From NCBI GenBank assembly GCA_944391625.1, contig CALXUG010000006.1, forward strand, positions 33,780 to 97,779: 64,000 nt of DNA, in the 5' to 3' direction. The position numbers were made by a program, and so were the translations under genes. The notes beneath the pieces are model-generated. The model ran no database searches. It was given only the letters and a program-made list of their open reading frames with translations, and was not told where the DNA came from. Below, one piece after another: positions 19,342 to 27,190 of the stretch; the stretch's first letter is position 1; the number at the start of each line of letters is the position of its first letter. The stretch is from an uncultured Clostridia bacterium. Its GTDB lineage: Bacteria > Bacillota > Peptococcia > Peptococcales > Peptococcaceae.

Positions 19342-20196
19342 GTGGAGTCGGTGGACAAAGAAGAAACCTATTATTCCATTGGAGAAGTCAGTAAAATTTG
19401 CAATATCACTAAAAAAACGCTGCGGTATTATGACGAGATCGGCTTGGTTTCACCGGACAAAATCTGTGAAAATCATTATCGTTATTATAGCAGAGAGAAT
19501 ATGCTGCTAGTGCCCATTATTCGTTATTATAAGCAAATGGGCTTTAAACTGGAAGAAATGCGGTGGTTGCTGTCCGGCGGCAGTTATCAGGCGCTGGAGG
19601 AGTCCTTTGCGGAAAAAATTGCGGCGTTAAAGCAGCAGGAACAGGAGATCCACCACCAGTATGTTTCCATCAAAGAGTGGTATGATCTTTTGCAGGAAGG
19701 AGAACAAGTCATTGCCGGTGATGTGCGGGAGGTTGCCGTTAAGTTTACAGAGGCGCAGACTTGTCTAGCCATGCCGATGCAATTTCAGCATCAATATATT
19801 GAAATGTTGCTCAATATTGACTTTGCCAACTTTGTGAAAGGATTGGGAAATAAGACAAAAGGACCGATGATTTTATATTTTCCATCTTTAGAGAAACGGT
19901 TGCAGCAGCAGGCGCAGCAAATCTATATTGTGCATCAAACCATACTTCCCTGCCCTGCAGAGCACCAGACACAGTTTGGCGGCCGCATGATGTTAAGCTG
20001 TTATCATATTGGTCCTCATGAAACATTGGGGGAAACTTATCAAAAAATGTTGGATTGGGCCGAGCGGCATCAATATCCATATCAGAATGTCTGCTATGAA
20101 CGTTGTGTGACCGATTATTGGACCACTCGTGACAGCGGTCAGTTTGTAACCGAACTGCTGATTCCGGTACAACGTAAGCAAAAGGAATTGTTATGA
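19342..20196 (+). CDS. MerR family transcriptional regulator with GyrI-like effector domain
   Basis: This 284-residue activator has an N-terminal MerR DNA-binding domain (about 10-80: YSIGEVSKICNITKKTLRYYDEIGL in overlapping pieces, then IIRYYKQMGFKLEEM). A coiled linker (about 85-120) connects to a C-terminal GyrI/AraC-effector-binding domain of the small-molecule-sensing kind. It starts at GTG 19342; GTG 19351 is also possible. It sits immediately upstream of the microcompartment operon, whose promoter has the stretched spacer and dyad that MerR proteins need. It is therefore very likely the operon's activator, but the inducer cannot be read from the sequence. Confidence 0.88.
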   Translation: MESVDKEETYYSIGEVSKICNITKKTLRYYDEIGLVSPDKICENHYRYYSRENMLLVPIIRYYKQMGFKLEEMRWLLSGGSYQALEESFAEKIAALKQQEQEIHHQYVSIKEWYDLLQEGEQVIAGDVREVAVKFTEAQTCLAMPMQFQHQYIEMLLNIDFANFVKGLGNKTKGPMILYFPSLEKRLQQQAQQIYIVHQTILPCPAEHQTQFGGRMMLSCYHIGPHETLGETYQKMLDWAERHQYPYQNVCYERCVTDYWTTRDSGQFVTELLIPVQRKQKELL

Positions 20197-20260
20197 TAGT
20201 TTTGCCAGCAAGAATGGGTATATTTTTATCCTACATAACAGGATATTTATTCGATATTAC

Positions 20261-20292
20261 TTGACCTTCCGGTTAAGGGGAAGGTTTATACT
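20261..20292 (+). promoter_or_regulatory. MerR-type promoter/operator of the microcompartment operon
   Basis: TTGACC (20261-20266) and TATACT (20287-20292) are separated by 20 bp, longer than normal. Between them is a perfect dyad ACCTTCC-N8-GGAAGGT (20264-20285). A dyad centred in a 19-20 bp spacer is the hallmark of MerR-activated promoters. Confidence 0.85.
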
Positions 20293-20327
20293 ATCAATCA
20301 GAAAGAGATACATAGGGAGGGATTTAT

Positions 20328-20624
20328 TTGCGATATCAAGGCGGAGAAGCAATTGGAATGATTGAAACGTTGGGTATGGTGCCGGCCATTTACGGCGCTG
20401 ATTTTATGCTGAAAGCTGCCGATGTGGAGCTGATTTCTTACGAAAATGTGGGTTCTACACTGGTAACTGTGATTGTAAAAGGGGATGTGGCTGCGGTAGA
20501 AGCGGCAGTGGCTGCGGGCGCTAAGGCGGCGGCTTCTATCGGAAAACTGACAGCCAGCAATGTGATTCCTCGCCCAATTAAGGCAGTGGCCGATATTGTG
20601 GCGGTACACGATATAGATGCATAG
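20328..20624 (+). CDS. Microcompartment shell protein, single BMC domain (hexamer)
   Basis: A 98-residue PduA/EutM-type shell protein with the BMC signature AIGMIETLGMVPAIYGADFM, then ADVELISYENVG, VIVKGDVAAVEAAVAAG and VIPRPIKAVADIV. It starts at TTG with GGGAGGG 6 bases upstream; no in-frame ATG covers the domain start. Such hexamers tile the flat facets of the shell. It is the first gene of the operon, 36 bases after the MerR-type promoter. Confidence 0.93.
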   Translation: MRYQGGEAIGMIETLGMVPAIYGADFMLKAADVELISYENVGSTLVTVIVKGDVAAVEAAVAAGAKAAASIGKLTASNVIPRPIKAVADIVAVHDIDA

Positions 20625-20644
20625 AGCATATAGGAGAGAATACA

Positions 20645-20947
20645 ATGAAACGACAAAATGCACTTGGTCTGATTGAAATTTTTGGTCTGGCCTATATTTT
20701 GCAAGCCGCTGACGCTATGGGAAAGGCGGCAGATGTAGAAGTATTTGGTTATGAAAATGTGGCATCCGGTTATATTTCTGTGCTGGTGGGCGGCGATGTG
20801 GCAGCCTGCCGGGCCGCAGTGGATGCAGGAATCAAAGCAGTGGAAGAAATGGGCGGACAGGTGTACAGTTCTGCGGTAATTAATAATCCTCATAAGGATT
20901 TGTCCAAAATTACAGCCCGTTATAGCTTTGAAAATTTGTTAAAGTAG
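20645..20947 (+). CDS. Microcompartment shell protein, single BMC domain (hexamer)
   Basis: A second 100-residue BMC-H protein beginning MKRQNALGLIEIFGLAYILQ, followed by ADVEVFGYENVASGYISVLVGG, split here across two motifs, and DVAACRAAVDAGIKAVEE. The C-terminus (DLSKITARYSFENLLK) is longer and more charged than in the first shell protein. The two differ enough that they are not a recent duplication. GGAGAG lies ahead of the ATG. Confidence 0.92.
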   Translation: MKRQNALGLIEIFGLAYILQAADAMGKAADVEVFGYENVASGYISVLVGGDVAACRAAVDAGIKAVEEMGGQVYSSAVINNPHKDLSKITARYSFENLLK

Positions 20948-20998
20948 TATACAAAAAAATCGCAATAGAAAAATAAGAGATAAAAGGAGCTGAAAACG

Positions 20999-22468
20999 GT
21001 GAACTTAATCGATCAGGATTTGTTATCTGTTCAGGAAGCTCGTATTTTGGCAGAACGGGGCATGGAGGCGCAGAAACAGCTGGCCCGGTTTTCTCAGGAA
21101 CAGTTGGACAGCATTGTGGAAAACATTGCCGCCGCCATGGAACAGCATGCAGAAGAGCTGGCTCGTTCCTCCTGGGAGGAAACCGAATATGGCCGCTGGC
21201 AGGACAAATTAGTCAAAAATCGCTTTGTCTGCACCACTTTGCGGGAACAGTTAAAGTCCATCCGCTGTGTGGGAATGATTGCAGAAGATAAAACAAAAAA
21301 AACTGCCGATGTAGGCGTTCCCATTGGTATGATTGTGGCATTGCCGCCGGCTACCAGCCCCGTATCGGTTACTCTTTCTACTGTTTTGGTAGCGCTGAAA
21401 GCGGGCAATGCTATTATTGTTTCACCCCATCCCCGTGCATATAAAACCATTAGCCGGGCGCTGGAGTGGATGATGGCAGCGGCGCAGGAAGCAGGGCTGC
21501 CGGATGGAGCGCTGGCTTATCTGCATACGGTAACGGTGGCAGGCACCAGACAGCTGATGGAACATAAAGGGACAGCCTGTATCATCAACACTGGCGTACC
21601 TGCTATGCTGGATTATTGTAATTGTGCTGGTAAGCCGGTGATTTACGGCGGAAATGGCCATGGTCCGGCCTTTATTGAACGGACAGCTGATGTGGCACAG
21701 GCGGTAGCCGACATTGTATTGAGCAAAACTTTTGATTATGGCATGGGGGCTGCTGCCGAGCAGTCGGTGGTGATTGACAGCCCTGTGGCCGATTTGGCGC
21801 GGCGGGAGTTTGAACGTCGAGGCGCGTATTTTTTATCCACAGAAGAAGCTAAACAATTGGGCAGCAAGCTGTTTCCAAAAGGTCAGTTGAATCCGGAATT
21901 AGTAGGGCACAGCGCTCAGGTCCTGGCTGCCAAAGCCGGTATTCAAGTGCCGGCAGATACACAGCTGCTGATGGTAGAACAGTCTTATGTGCCGGTGGAG
22001 CCTGGTTATCGCAAAGAGCTGCTGTGTCCTGTTTTGGCCTGGTATGTAGAAGATGACTGGCGGCATGCCTGTGAAAAATGTATTGAGCTTTTATTGACAG
22101 AAGGCACAGGCCACACATTGGTGATTCATTCTCAGGATGAAGCGGTTATTCGGCAGTTTGCGCTGCAAAAGCCGGTAGGACGGATTTTGGTGAATACACC
22201 TGCCTCCTTGGGTAGCGTTGGTATCACCACCAATTTGTTTCCGGCATTTACCTTAGGCAGCGGCTCAGCGGGAAAAGGCATTACCGCAGATAATATCTCA
22301 CCGATGAATCTGGTATATATCCGTAAAGTTGGATATGGTGTGCGGGATGGCAGACAGGCTTTGCAGCGTCTGGCAGCACAGGAACAGCCGGCAGACAGTC
22401 AGGCTATGACATTGGAACAGTTGGTGCGGATGTTGTTGGAGCAGGAAATCCGGCAAAAAACATTATAA
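20999..22468 (+). CDS. CoA-acylating aldehyde dehydrogenase homologue lacking the catalytic Cys
   Basis: This 489-residue protein aligns by eye to the EutE/PduP/AdhE-type acylating aldehyde dehydrogenases of microcompartments. It has GVPIGMIVALPPATSPVS, INTGVPAML, and GRILVNTPASLGSVG with LFPAFTLGSGSAGKG. The N-terminal helix (about 5-30) resembles those of cargo enzymes. In AdhE-type enzymes the active site reads FDNGxxCASEQ. Here residues 245-255 read FDYGMGAAAEQ, so Ala251 replaces the nucleophile and Tyr247 replaces Asn. The nearby GVGPGN motif is also altered (YGGNGHG). It may be a pseudoenzyme, a structural cargo or an enzyme with other chemistry. It starts at GTG after AAAGGAG. Confidence 0.85.
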   Translation: MNLIDQDLLSVQEARILAERGMEAQKQLARFSQEQLDSIVENIAAAMEQHAEELARSSWEETEYGRWQDKLVKNRFVCTTLREQLKSIRCVGMIAEDKTKKTADVGVPIGMIVALPPATSPVSVTLSTVLVALKAGNAIIVSPHPRAYKTISRALEWMMAAAQEAGLPDGALAYLHTVTVAGTRQLMEHKGTACIINTGVPAMLDYCNCAGKPVIYGGNGHGPAFIERTADVAQAVADIVLSKTFDYGMGAAAEQSVVIDSPVADLARREFERRGAYFLSTEEAKQLGSKLFPKGQLNPELVGHSAQVLAAKAGIQVPADTQLLMVEQSYVPVEPGYRKELLCPVLAWYVEDDWRHACEKCIELLLTEGTGHTLVIHSQDEAVIRQFALQKPVGRILVNTPASLGSVGITTNLFPAFTLGSGSAGKGITADNISPMNLVYIRKVGYGVRDGRQALQRLAAQEQPADSQAMTLEQLVRMLLEQEIRQKTL

Positions 22469-22538
22469 TAAATGAATTATTTCAATACTGTCTATGGCAT
22501 TGGATAAACATAGATATAGAATTGTGAGGGAAATTAAT

Positions 22539-25076
22539 ATGGATATTCGTGAAATTTCTGAAAAATTTGCAGCAGCTACCCAGGGGATGTCTGCCCAGGA
22601 ACGTCAGTTATTGACCCAGGCATTTGAACGGGTAGCAAAAGAAATGGAAGCAGAAAAAAAAGCGGGCGCAGCCCAGACTGTAACCGATGAGGGCATTCCA
22701 GACGGTATGACAGATCGTTTAAAACGTCTGAAAGCCAATTATATGAAACAGGTGCCAAGCATCACCACCTATCGTGCAAGAATTATTACCAAAATTACCG
22801 AAGAAAATCCTGGTATGCCAAAAGCAATGCTGCGTGCTAAAAGTTTCCGCATGTGCTGTGAAACAGCGCCATTGCTGATTCAGGACGATGAGCTGATTGT
22901 TGGGCATCCATGCGGCGCACCTCGTGCCGGTGCTTTTGCTCCGGATATTGCCTGGAGATGGTTGGAACAGGAAATTGACACCATCAGCACCCGTCCGCAG
23001 GACCCGTTCTATATTTCTGATGAAGACAAACGCATCATGCGGGAAGAATTATTCCCATTCTGGAAGGGCAAATCCCTGGATGAACACTGCGAAGATCAGT
23101 TCCGCGAAGCTGGCGTTTGGGAATTATCCGGTGAATCGGTTGTATCCGATTGCTCTTATCATCAGCTGAACGGCGGCGGTGACTCCAATCCGGGTTACGA
23201 CGTTATTTTGATGAAAAAAGGAATGTTGGACGTTCAGAGAGAAGCCAGAGAACATTTAGAAAAACTGGATTATGCCAACCCGGAAGATATTGACAAAATC
23301 TATTTCTATAAATCCATTATTGAAACAGCAGAAGGGGTTATGATTTATGCCCGCCGTCTGTCCGAATATGCTCTGGAGCTGGCAGCAAAAGAAAGCAATC
23401 CGGTGCGTCGCGCCGAACTGCAAAAAATTGCAGAAATCAATGCCCGCGTACCAGCTCACAAACCGGAAACCTTCTGGGAAGCAGTTCAGGCTGTCTGGAC
23501 TGTAGAATCTCTGCTGGAAGTAGAAGAAAACCAGACAGGTATGTCCATCGGCCGTGTGGACCAGTATATGTATCCATTCTATAAAGCAGACAAAGAAGCG
23601 GGCCGTTTGACCGACCGTGAAGCCTTTGAATTGGCGGGCTGTATGTTTATTAAAATGGCTGAAATGATGTGGATTACCAGTGAAGCCAGCTCCAAATTTT
23701 TTGCTGGTTATCAACCGTTCATCAATATGACAGTAGGCGGTTTGACTCGCAAAGGGAAAGATGCCACCAATGATCTGACCTACTTGTTGATGGATGCTGT
23801 GCGTCACGTAAAAATTTATCAGCCGGCGCTGGCTTGCCGGATTCACAACCAGTCTCCGCAGAAATATATGAAAAAAATCGTAGATGTCATTCGTTGCGGC
23901 ATGGGTTTCCCTGCTTGCCACTTTGACGATGTACACATCCAGATGATGCTGCAGAAAGGCGTTTCTATGGAAGATGCCCGCGACTATTGCATGATGGGCT
24001 GTGTAGAACCGCAGAAAGCCGGCCGTCTGTATCAGTGGACATCTACCGCATACACTCAATGGCCGGTTTGTATCGAACTGACATTGAACCATGGGAAAAC
24101 CATGTGGTATGGCAAACAGGTATGCCCGGATATGGGCCCATTAAGCCAGTATAAAACCTATGAACAGTTTGAAGCGGCTGTAAAAGAAGAAATCAAATAT
24201 GTTACCAAATTGACCAGTGTAGCTACTGTAATCACCCAAAGACTGCACAGAGATATGGCGCCAAAACCATTGATGTCCATCATGTATGAAGGCTGTATGG
24301 AAAACGGTCGCGACGTATCTGCCGGCGGCGCCATGTACAACTTTGGCCCTGGTGTGGTGTGGAGTGGCTTGGCTACCTATGCAGATTCCATGGCAGCTAT
24401 CAAAAAACTGGTATTTGATGATAAAAAATATACACTGGAAGAATTAAACGAAGCACTGAAAGCAGATTTTATCGGCTATGACCAAATTCGCAAAGATTGT
24501 CTGGATGCACCAAAATACGGTAATGATGATGACTATGCCGATAATATTGCAGCAGATTTGATCGACTTTACCGAAAGAGACCATCGCCGCTACAGAACCT
24601 TGTATTCCATTCTGACACACGGTACCTTGTCTATTTCCAACAATACACCGCTGGGGCAGATTACCGGTGCTTCCGCTAATGGCAGAAAAGCATGGACACC
24701 ATTATCTGACGGTATCAGTCCAACACAGGGTGCTGACTTTAAAGGCCCTACTGCTATCATCAAATCTGTATCCAAAATGTCCTGCGACAATATGAACCTG
24801 GGTATGGTACACAACTTTAAACTGGTTCCGGGCCTGTTGGATACACCGGAAGGGGAAAATGGTCTGATTACACTGCTGCGTACTGCCAGCATAATGGGCA
24901 ATGGCGAAATGCAGTTCAACTATCTGAGCAACGATACACTGCTGGAAGCGCAGAAACATCCAGAACAGTACCGTGATTTGATTGTACGGGTAGCGGGTTA
25001 CAGTGCGTTCTTCGTAGAATTGTGCAAGGATGTACAGGATGAAATTATCAGCCGTACTGTATTGACGCACTTTTAA
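22539..25076 (+). CDS. cutC: Choline trimethylamine-lyase-like glycyl radical enzyme
   Basis: This 845-residue glycyl radical enzyme is predicted to cleave choline to trimethylamine and acetaldehyde inside the microcompartment. Compared from memory with Desulfovibrio alaskensis CutC, the numbering is offset by one and all key positions are kept: Tyr207, Asp215, Phe388, Phe394, thiyl Cys488, Glu490, Thr501, Tyr505 and radical Gly820 (in RVAGYS). The motifs are [18 protein letters not shown] and [19 protein letters not shown]. The ATG at 22539 (GAGGG upstream) is preferred to 22494, which has no ribosome site. It lacks the long N-terminal extension of the enterobacterial type. Substrate assignment is inferred from residues and is not proven. 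Confidence 0.82.
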   Translation: MDIREISEKFAAATQGMSAQERQLLTQAFERVAKEMEAEKKAGAAQTVTDEGIPDGMTDRLKRLKANYMKQVPSITTYRARIITKITEENPGMPKAMLRAKSFRMCCETAPLLIQDDELIVGHPCGAPRAGAFAPDIAWRWLEQEIDTISTRPQDPFYISDEDKRIMREELFPFWKGKSLDEHCEDQFREAGVWELSGESVVSDCSYHQLNGGGDSNPGYDVILMKKGMLDVQREAREHLEKLDYANPEDIDKIYFYKSIIETAEGVMIYARRLSEYALELAAKESNPVRRAELQKIAEINARVPAHKPETFWEAVQAVWTVESLLEVEENQTGMSIGRVDQYMYPFYKADKEAGRLTDREAFELAGCMFIKMAEMMWITSEASSKFFAGYQPFINMTVGGLTRKGKDATNDLTYLLMDAVRHVKIYQPALACRIHNQSPQKYMKKIVDVIRCGMGFPACHFDDVHIQMMLQKGVSMEDARDYCMMGCVEPQKAGRLYQWTSTAYTQWPVCIELTLNHGKTMWYGKQVCPDMGPLSQYKTYEQFEAAVKEEIKYVTKLTSVATVITQRLHRDMAPKPLMSIMYEGCMENGRDVSAGGAMYNFGPGVVWSGLATYADSMAAIKKLVFDDKKYTLEELNEALKADFIGYDQIRKDCLDAPKYGNDDDYADNIAADLIDFTERDHRRYRTLYSILTHGTLSISNNTPLGQITGASANGRKAWTPLSDGISPTQGADFKGPTAIIKSVSKMSCDNMNLGMVHNFKLVPGLLDTPEGENGLITLLRTASIMGNGEMQFNYLSNDTLLEAQKHPEQYRDLIVRVAGYSAFFVELCKDVQDEIISRTVLTHF

Positions 25077-25102
25077 TTCAGAAAAAGGGTTGGGATGGAC
25101 CT

Positions 25103-26038
25103 ATGATTGAACGGAAAGCCACGATTTTTAATATTCAAAAATATAATATGTATGACGGCCCCGGCGTGCGGACCCTGGTATTTTTCCAGGGTTGTCCGCT
25201 GCGCTGCAAATGGTGCGCCAATCCGGAAGGTATGGAACGTCGTCCTCGCCTGTCATTTAAAGAAGCGTCCTGTGTAAACTGCGGCGCCTGTGTAACCGCC
25301 TGTCCGCAAGGACTTCACAAAATAGATGAGCAGGGTAAGCATCAGGTTGTGCGGGAGTTGGATAAAAACTGTACAGGCTGCGGCAAATGCGTTTCTGCCT
25401 GTTTGCAAAATGCGTTATCAGTGATTGGTGAACAGAAAAATCTATCTGAACTGATGGATGTGATTCTGGAAGACAAAGCCTTCTATGATACTTCCGGCGG
25501 CGGTGTTACTTTAGGCGGCGGTGAAGTGCTCAATCAGCCCGAAGCAGCAGCCAATCTGCTGTCAGCCTGCAAGCGGGAAGGTGTGCATACTGCCATCGAA
25601 ACCTGCGGTTATGCCAAAACAGAAGATTTACTGAAAGTAGCTGAATTTGTGGATTTATTTTTGTTTGATATCAAACACTTTGATTCCAAACGCCATGCTG
25701 AGCTGACCGGTGTTCGCAATGAGATGATTTTAAAAAACCTTGAACTTTTGCTGCAAAAGCGGTATCATGTAAAAATCAGGATGCCGTTGTTGAAAGGCAT
25801 CAATGACAGCAAGGAAGAAATCCAGCAGGTAATGGAGTTTTTACTGCCCTATCGGGATGCCAAAAACTTTGACGGTGTCGATTTGTTGCCGTATCATAAA
25901 TTGGGAGTCAATAAATATCAGCAGCTGGGTATGACTTATCCAATAGAAGGTGATCCCAGTTTGTCCAATGCCGATTTGGATCAAATCGAGCAGTGGGTGC
26001 GCCAATATGATATGCCTGTAGCTGTGATTCGTCATTAG
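25103..26038 (+). CDS. cutD: Glycyl radical enzyme activating enzyme (CutD-like)
   Basis: This 311-residue radical-SAM protein installs the glycyl radical on the upstream lyase. The SAM cluster motif CPLRCKWC (Cx3Cx2C) is near residue 31. Two ferredoxin-type cluster motifs follow (CVNCGACVTACP and CTGCGKCVSACL), as usual for this activase class. GGGVTLGGGEVLNQPEA is the glycine-rich SAM-binding region. It lies 26 bases after cutC in the same transcript. Confidence 0.9.
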   Translation: MIERKATIFNIQKYNMYDGPGVRTLVFFQGCPLRCKWCANPEGMERRPRLSFKEASCVNCGACVTACPQGLHKIDEQGKHQVVRELDKNCTGCGKCVSACLQNALSVIGEQKNLSELMDVILEDKAFYDTSGGGVTLGGGEVLNQPEAAANLLSACKREGVHTAIETCGYAKTEDLLKVAEFVDLFLFDIKHFDSKRHAELTGVRNEMILKNLELLLQKRYHVKIRMPLLKGINDSKEEIQQVMEFLLPYRDAKNFDGVDLLPYHKLGVNKYQQLGMTYPIEGDPSLSNADLDQIEQWVRQYDMPVAVIRH

Positions 26039-26049
26039 GAGTGAATGTT

Positions 26050-26346
26050 ATGGATATTCGTATCATAAAATCCCCATCGGTCGGAACTATGGAGATTTTA
26101 AAGCATCGTATCGGTTTTGGTATGGAGGAAAGCATAGCGTATGCAGATACAGTTGGATTGGTGCAGGGTAAACTGATTGATATGATCTGCGCTGCGGATA
26201 TTGCTGAAAAGGCAGTGGGTGTTACTGTGCGGGACGTGCGGGGAAGTTGTCCGCAGAATATGGTTCTGTTGGCTCTTTTTGGCGATACTGCTTCCGTAGA
26301 GGCTGCATTGGAGCAAATTAAGGTTGCCTTAGGCAATAAAGTGTGA
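26050..26346 (+). CDS. Circularly permuted BMC shell protein (EutS/PduU/CutR-like)
   Basis: This 98-residue protein has a permuted BMC-domain order: an N-terminal strand segment (MDIRIIKSPSVGTMEIL), then YADTVGLVQGKLIDMICAAD, split here, and AVGVTVRDVRG, ending VLLALFGDTASVEAALEQI. This is the pattern of EutS, PduU and CutR. TTAGGAG places the start at ATG 26050; an in-frame GTG at 26041 lies too close. It is the last gene of the operon. No pentamer (EutN/CcmL-type) or tandem-BMC gene accompanies it in this window. Confidence 0.78.
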   Translation: MDIRIIKSPSVGTMEILKHRIGFGMEESIAYADTVGLVQGKLIDMICAADIAEKAVGVTVRDVRGSCPQNMVLLALFGDTASVEAALEQIKVALGNKV

Positions 26347-26360
26347 TAAAAGTATTTATA

Positions 26361-26403
26361 AAAGGCTGTTGTGTAATCAAATTTTTGCACAGCAGTCTTT
26401 TTG
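26361..26403 (+). terminator. Terminator of the microcompartment operon
   Basis: AAAGGCTG with GTG pairs with CAC and CAGTCTTT, followed by TTTTT. The remaining bases up to the next gene at 26697 hold no recognisable feature. Confidence 0.75.
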
Positions 26404-26696
26404 TTCCATCTCGTTGTTTTTATGCGTATCAATAAAGTTGCTATGGGATACGATATTGGCGACGGTTGCTATATAGCGCAATTATATGGATATATTTATT
26501 CAAAATAATTTAGCCTGTTTATATCAAACATAATTGACTGCTGGATTTGACATATCAAAAGAAGGGGAATGTCAGAGAGAGAAAAGGCTAATGTGCATTT
26601 CATAGGGAACTGTGCTATGATAATATTGTAAGAAAGAGAATGTATTTTAAACATAAAACAAGTATGAATGTGAAAAATTTTGGAGGTGTAAAGTTT

Positions 26697-27056
26697 ATGT
26701 TTAAACCTGATTATCGAGAAACAAAATGCCCTATCTGCGGCGGCGAATTGGATCGAAAACAATTTATGGGGTTTGGAGTGACATCTGGTTATAATACTTC
26801 TTGCCCTCATTGTGGAAAATATAATGATATCTGGGCTTGCGGTATCCGTGAAGTCGACTGTGGAGACTGGCACAGTGAATCTTTTTTATCCAGTTACGGA
26901 ACACCAACTGCAGAAGAAGCTGCAATTGAAAAGAAAAACTTTTCTAAACTGAATCGTTTAATTCTGGTGGAAAAATTAAAATGGATGCTGGGGAGTCGCT
27001 TTTCCAAAAAAAAGTCCGTAAATAACGCAGAGAGAAATAAATTAGTTCTGCGTTAA
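26697..27056 (+). CDS. Zinc-ribbon protein of unknown function
   Basis: A 119-residue soluble protein. It starts at ATG 26697 with TGGAGG 9 bases upstream. Two CxxC pairs, CPICGG near residue 11 and CPHCGK near residue 38, form a probable zinc ribbon. Two further cysteines follow (WACG, VDCG). The C-terminal third is basic (KKKSVNNAERNK). No family is recognised. It is monocistronic and ends at a terminator shared with the convergent ATPase gene. Confidence 0.65.
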   Translation: MFKPDYRETKCPICGGELDRKQFMGFGVTSGYNTSCPHCGKYNDIWACGIREVDCGDWHSESFLSSYGTPTAEEAAIEKKNFSKLNRLILVEKLKWMLGSRFSKKKSVNNAERNKLVLR

Positions 27057-27100
27057 GAGATGGCAGAAGGAGTGACAGCTGGAGATGAATGGCAGAAAAC

Positions 27101-27150
27101 AATGGCCTGAAGGGAAGAATCAATTCTTCTTACTTCAGGCCATTTTCATT
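27101..27150. terminator. Bidirectional terminator
   Basis: AATGGCCTGAAG (27101-27112) pairs with CTTCAGGCCATT (27133-27144), with inner GAAGAAT/ATTCTTC pairing. A-rich and T-rich flanks lie on each side. It separates convergent genes. Confidence 0.88.
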
Positions 27151-27190
27151 TAGCAGCAGATCGGTATTGCTATGAACTGTTTTTGCCACA

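Noticed and set aside
23256..24092. 278-codon open frame on the minus strand
   Set aside because: It is antisense to the conserved core of the glycyl radical enzyme gene and shows no protein motif.
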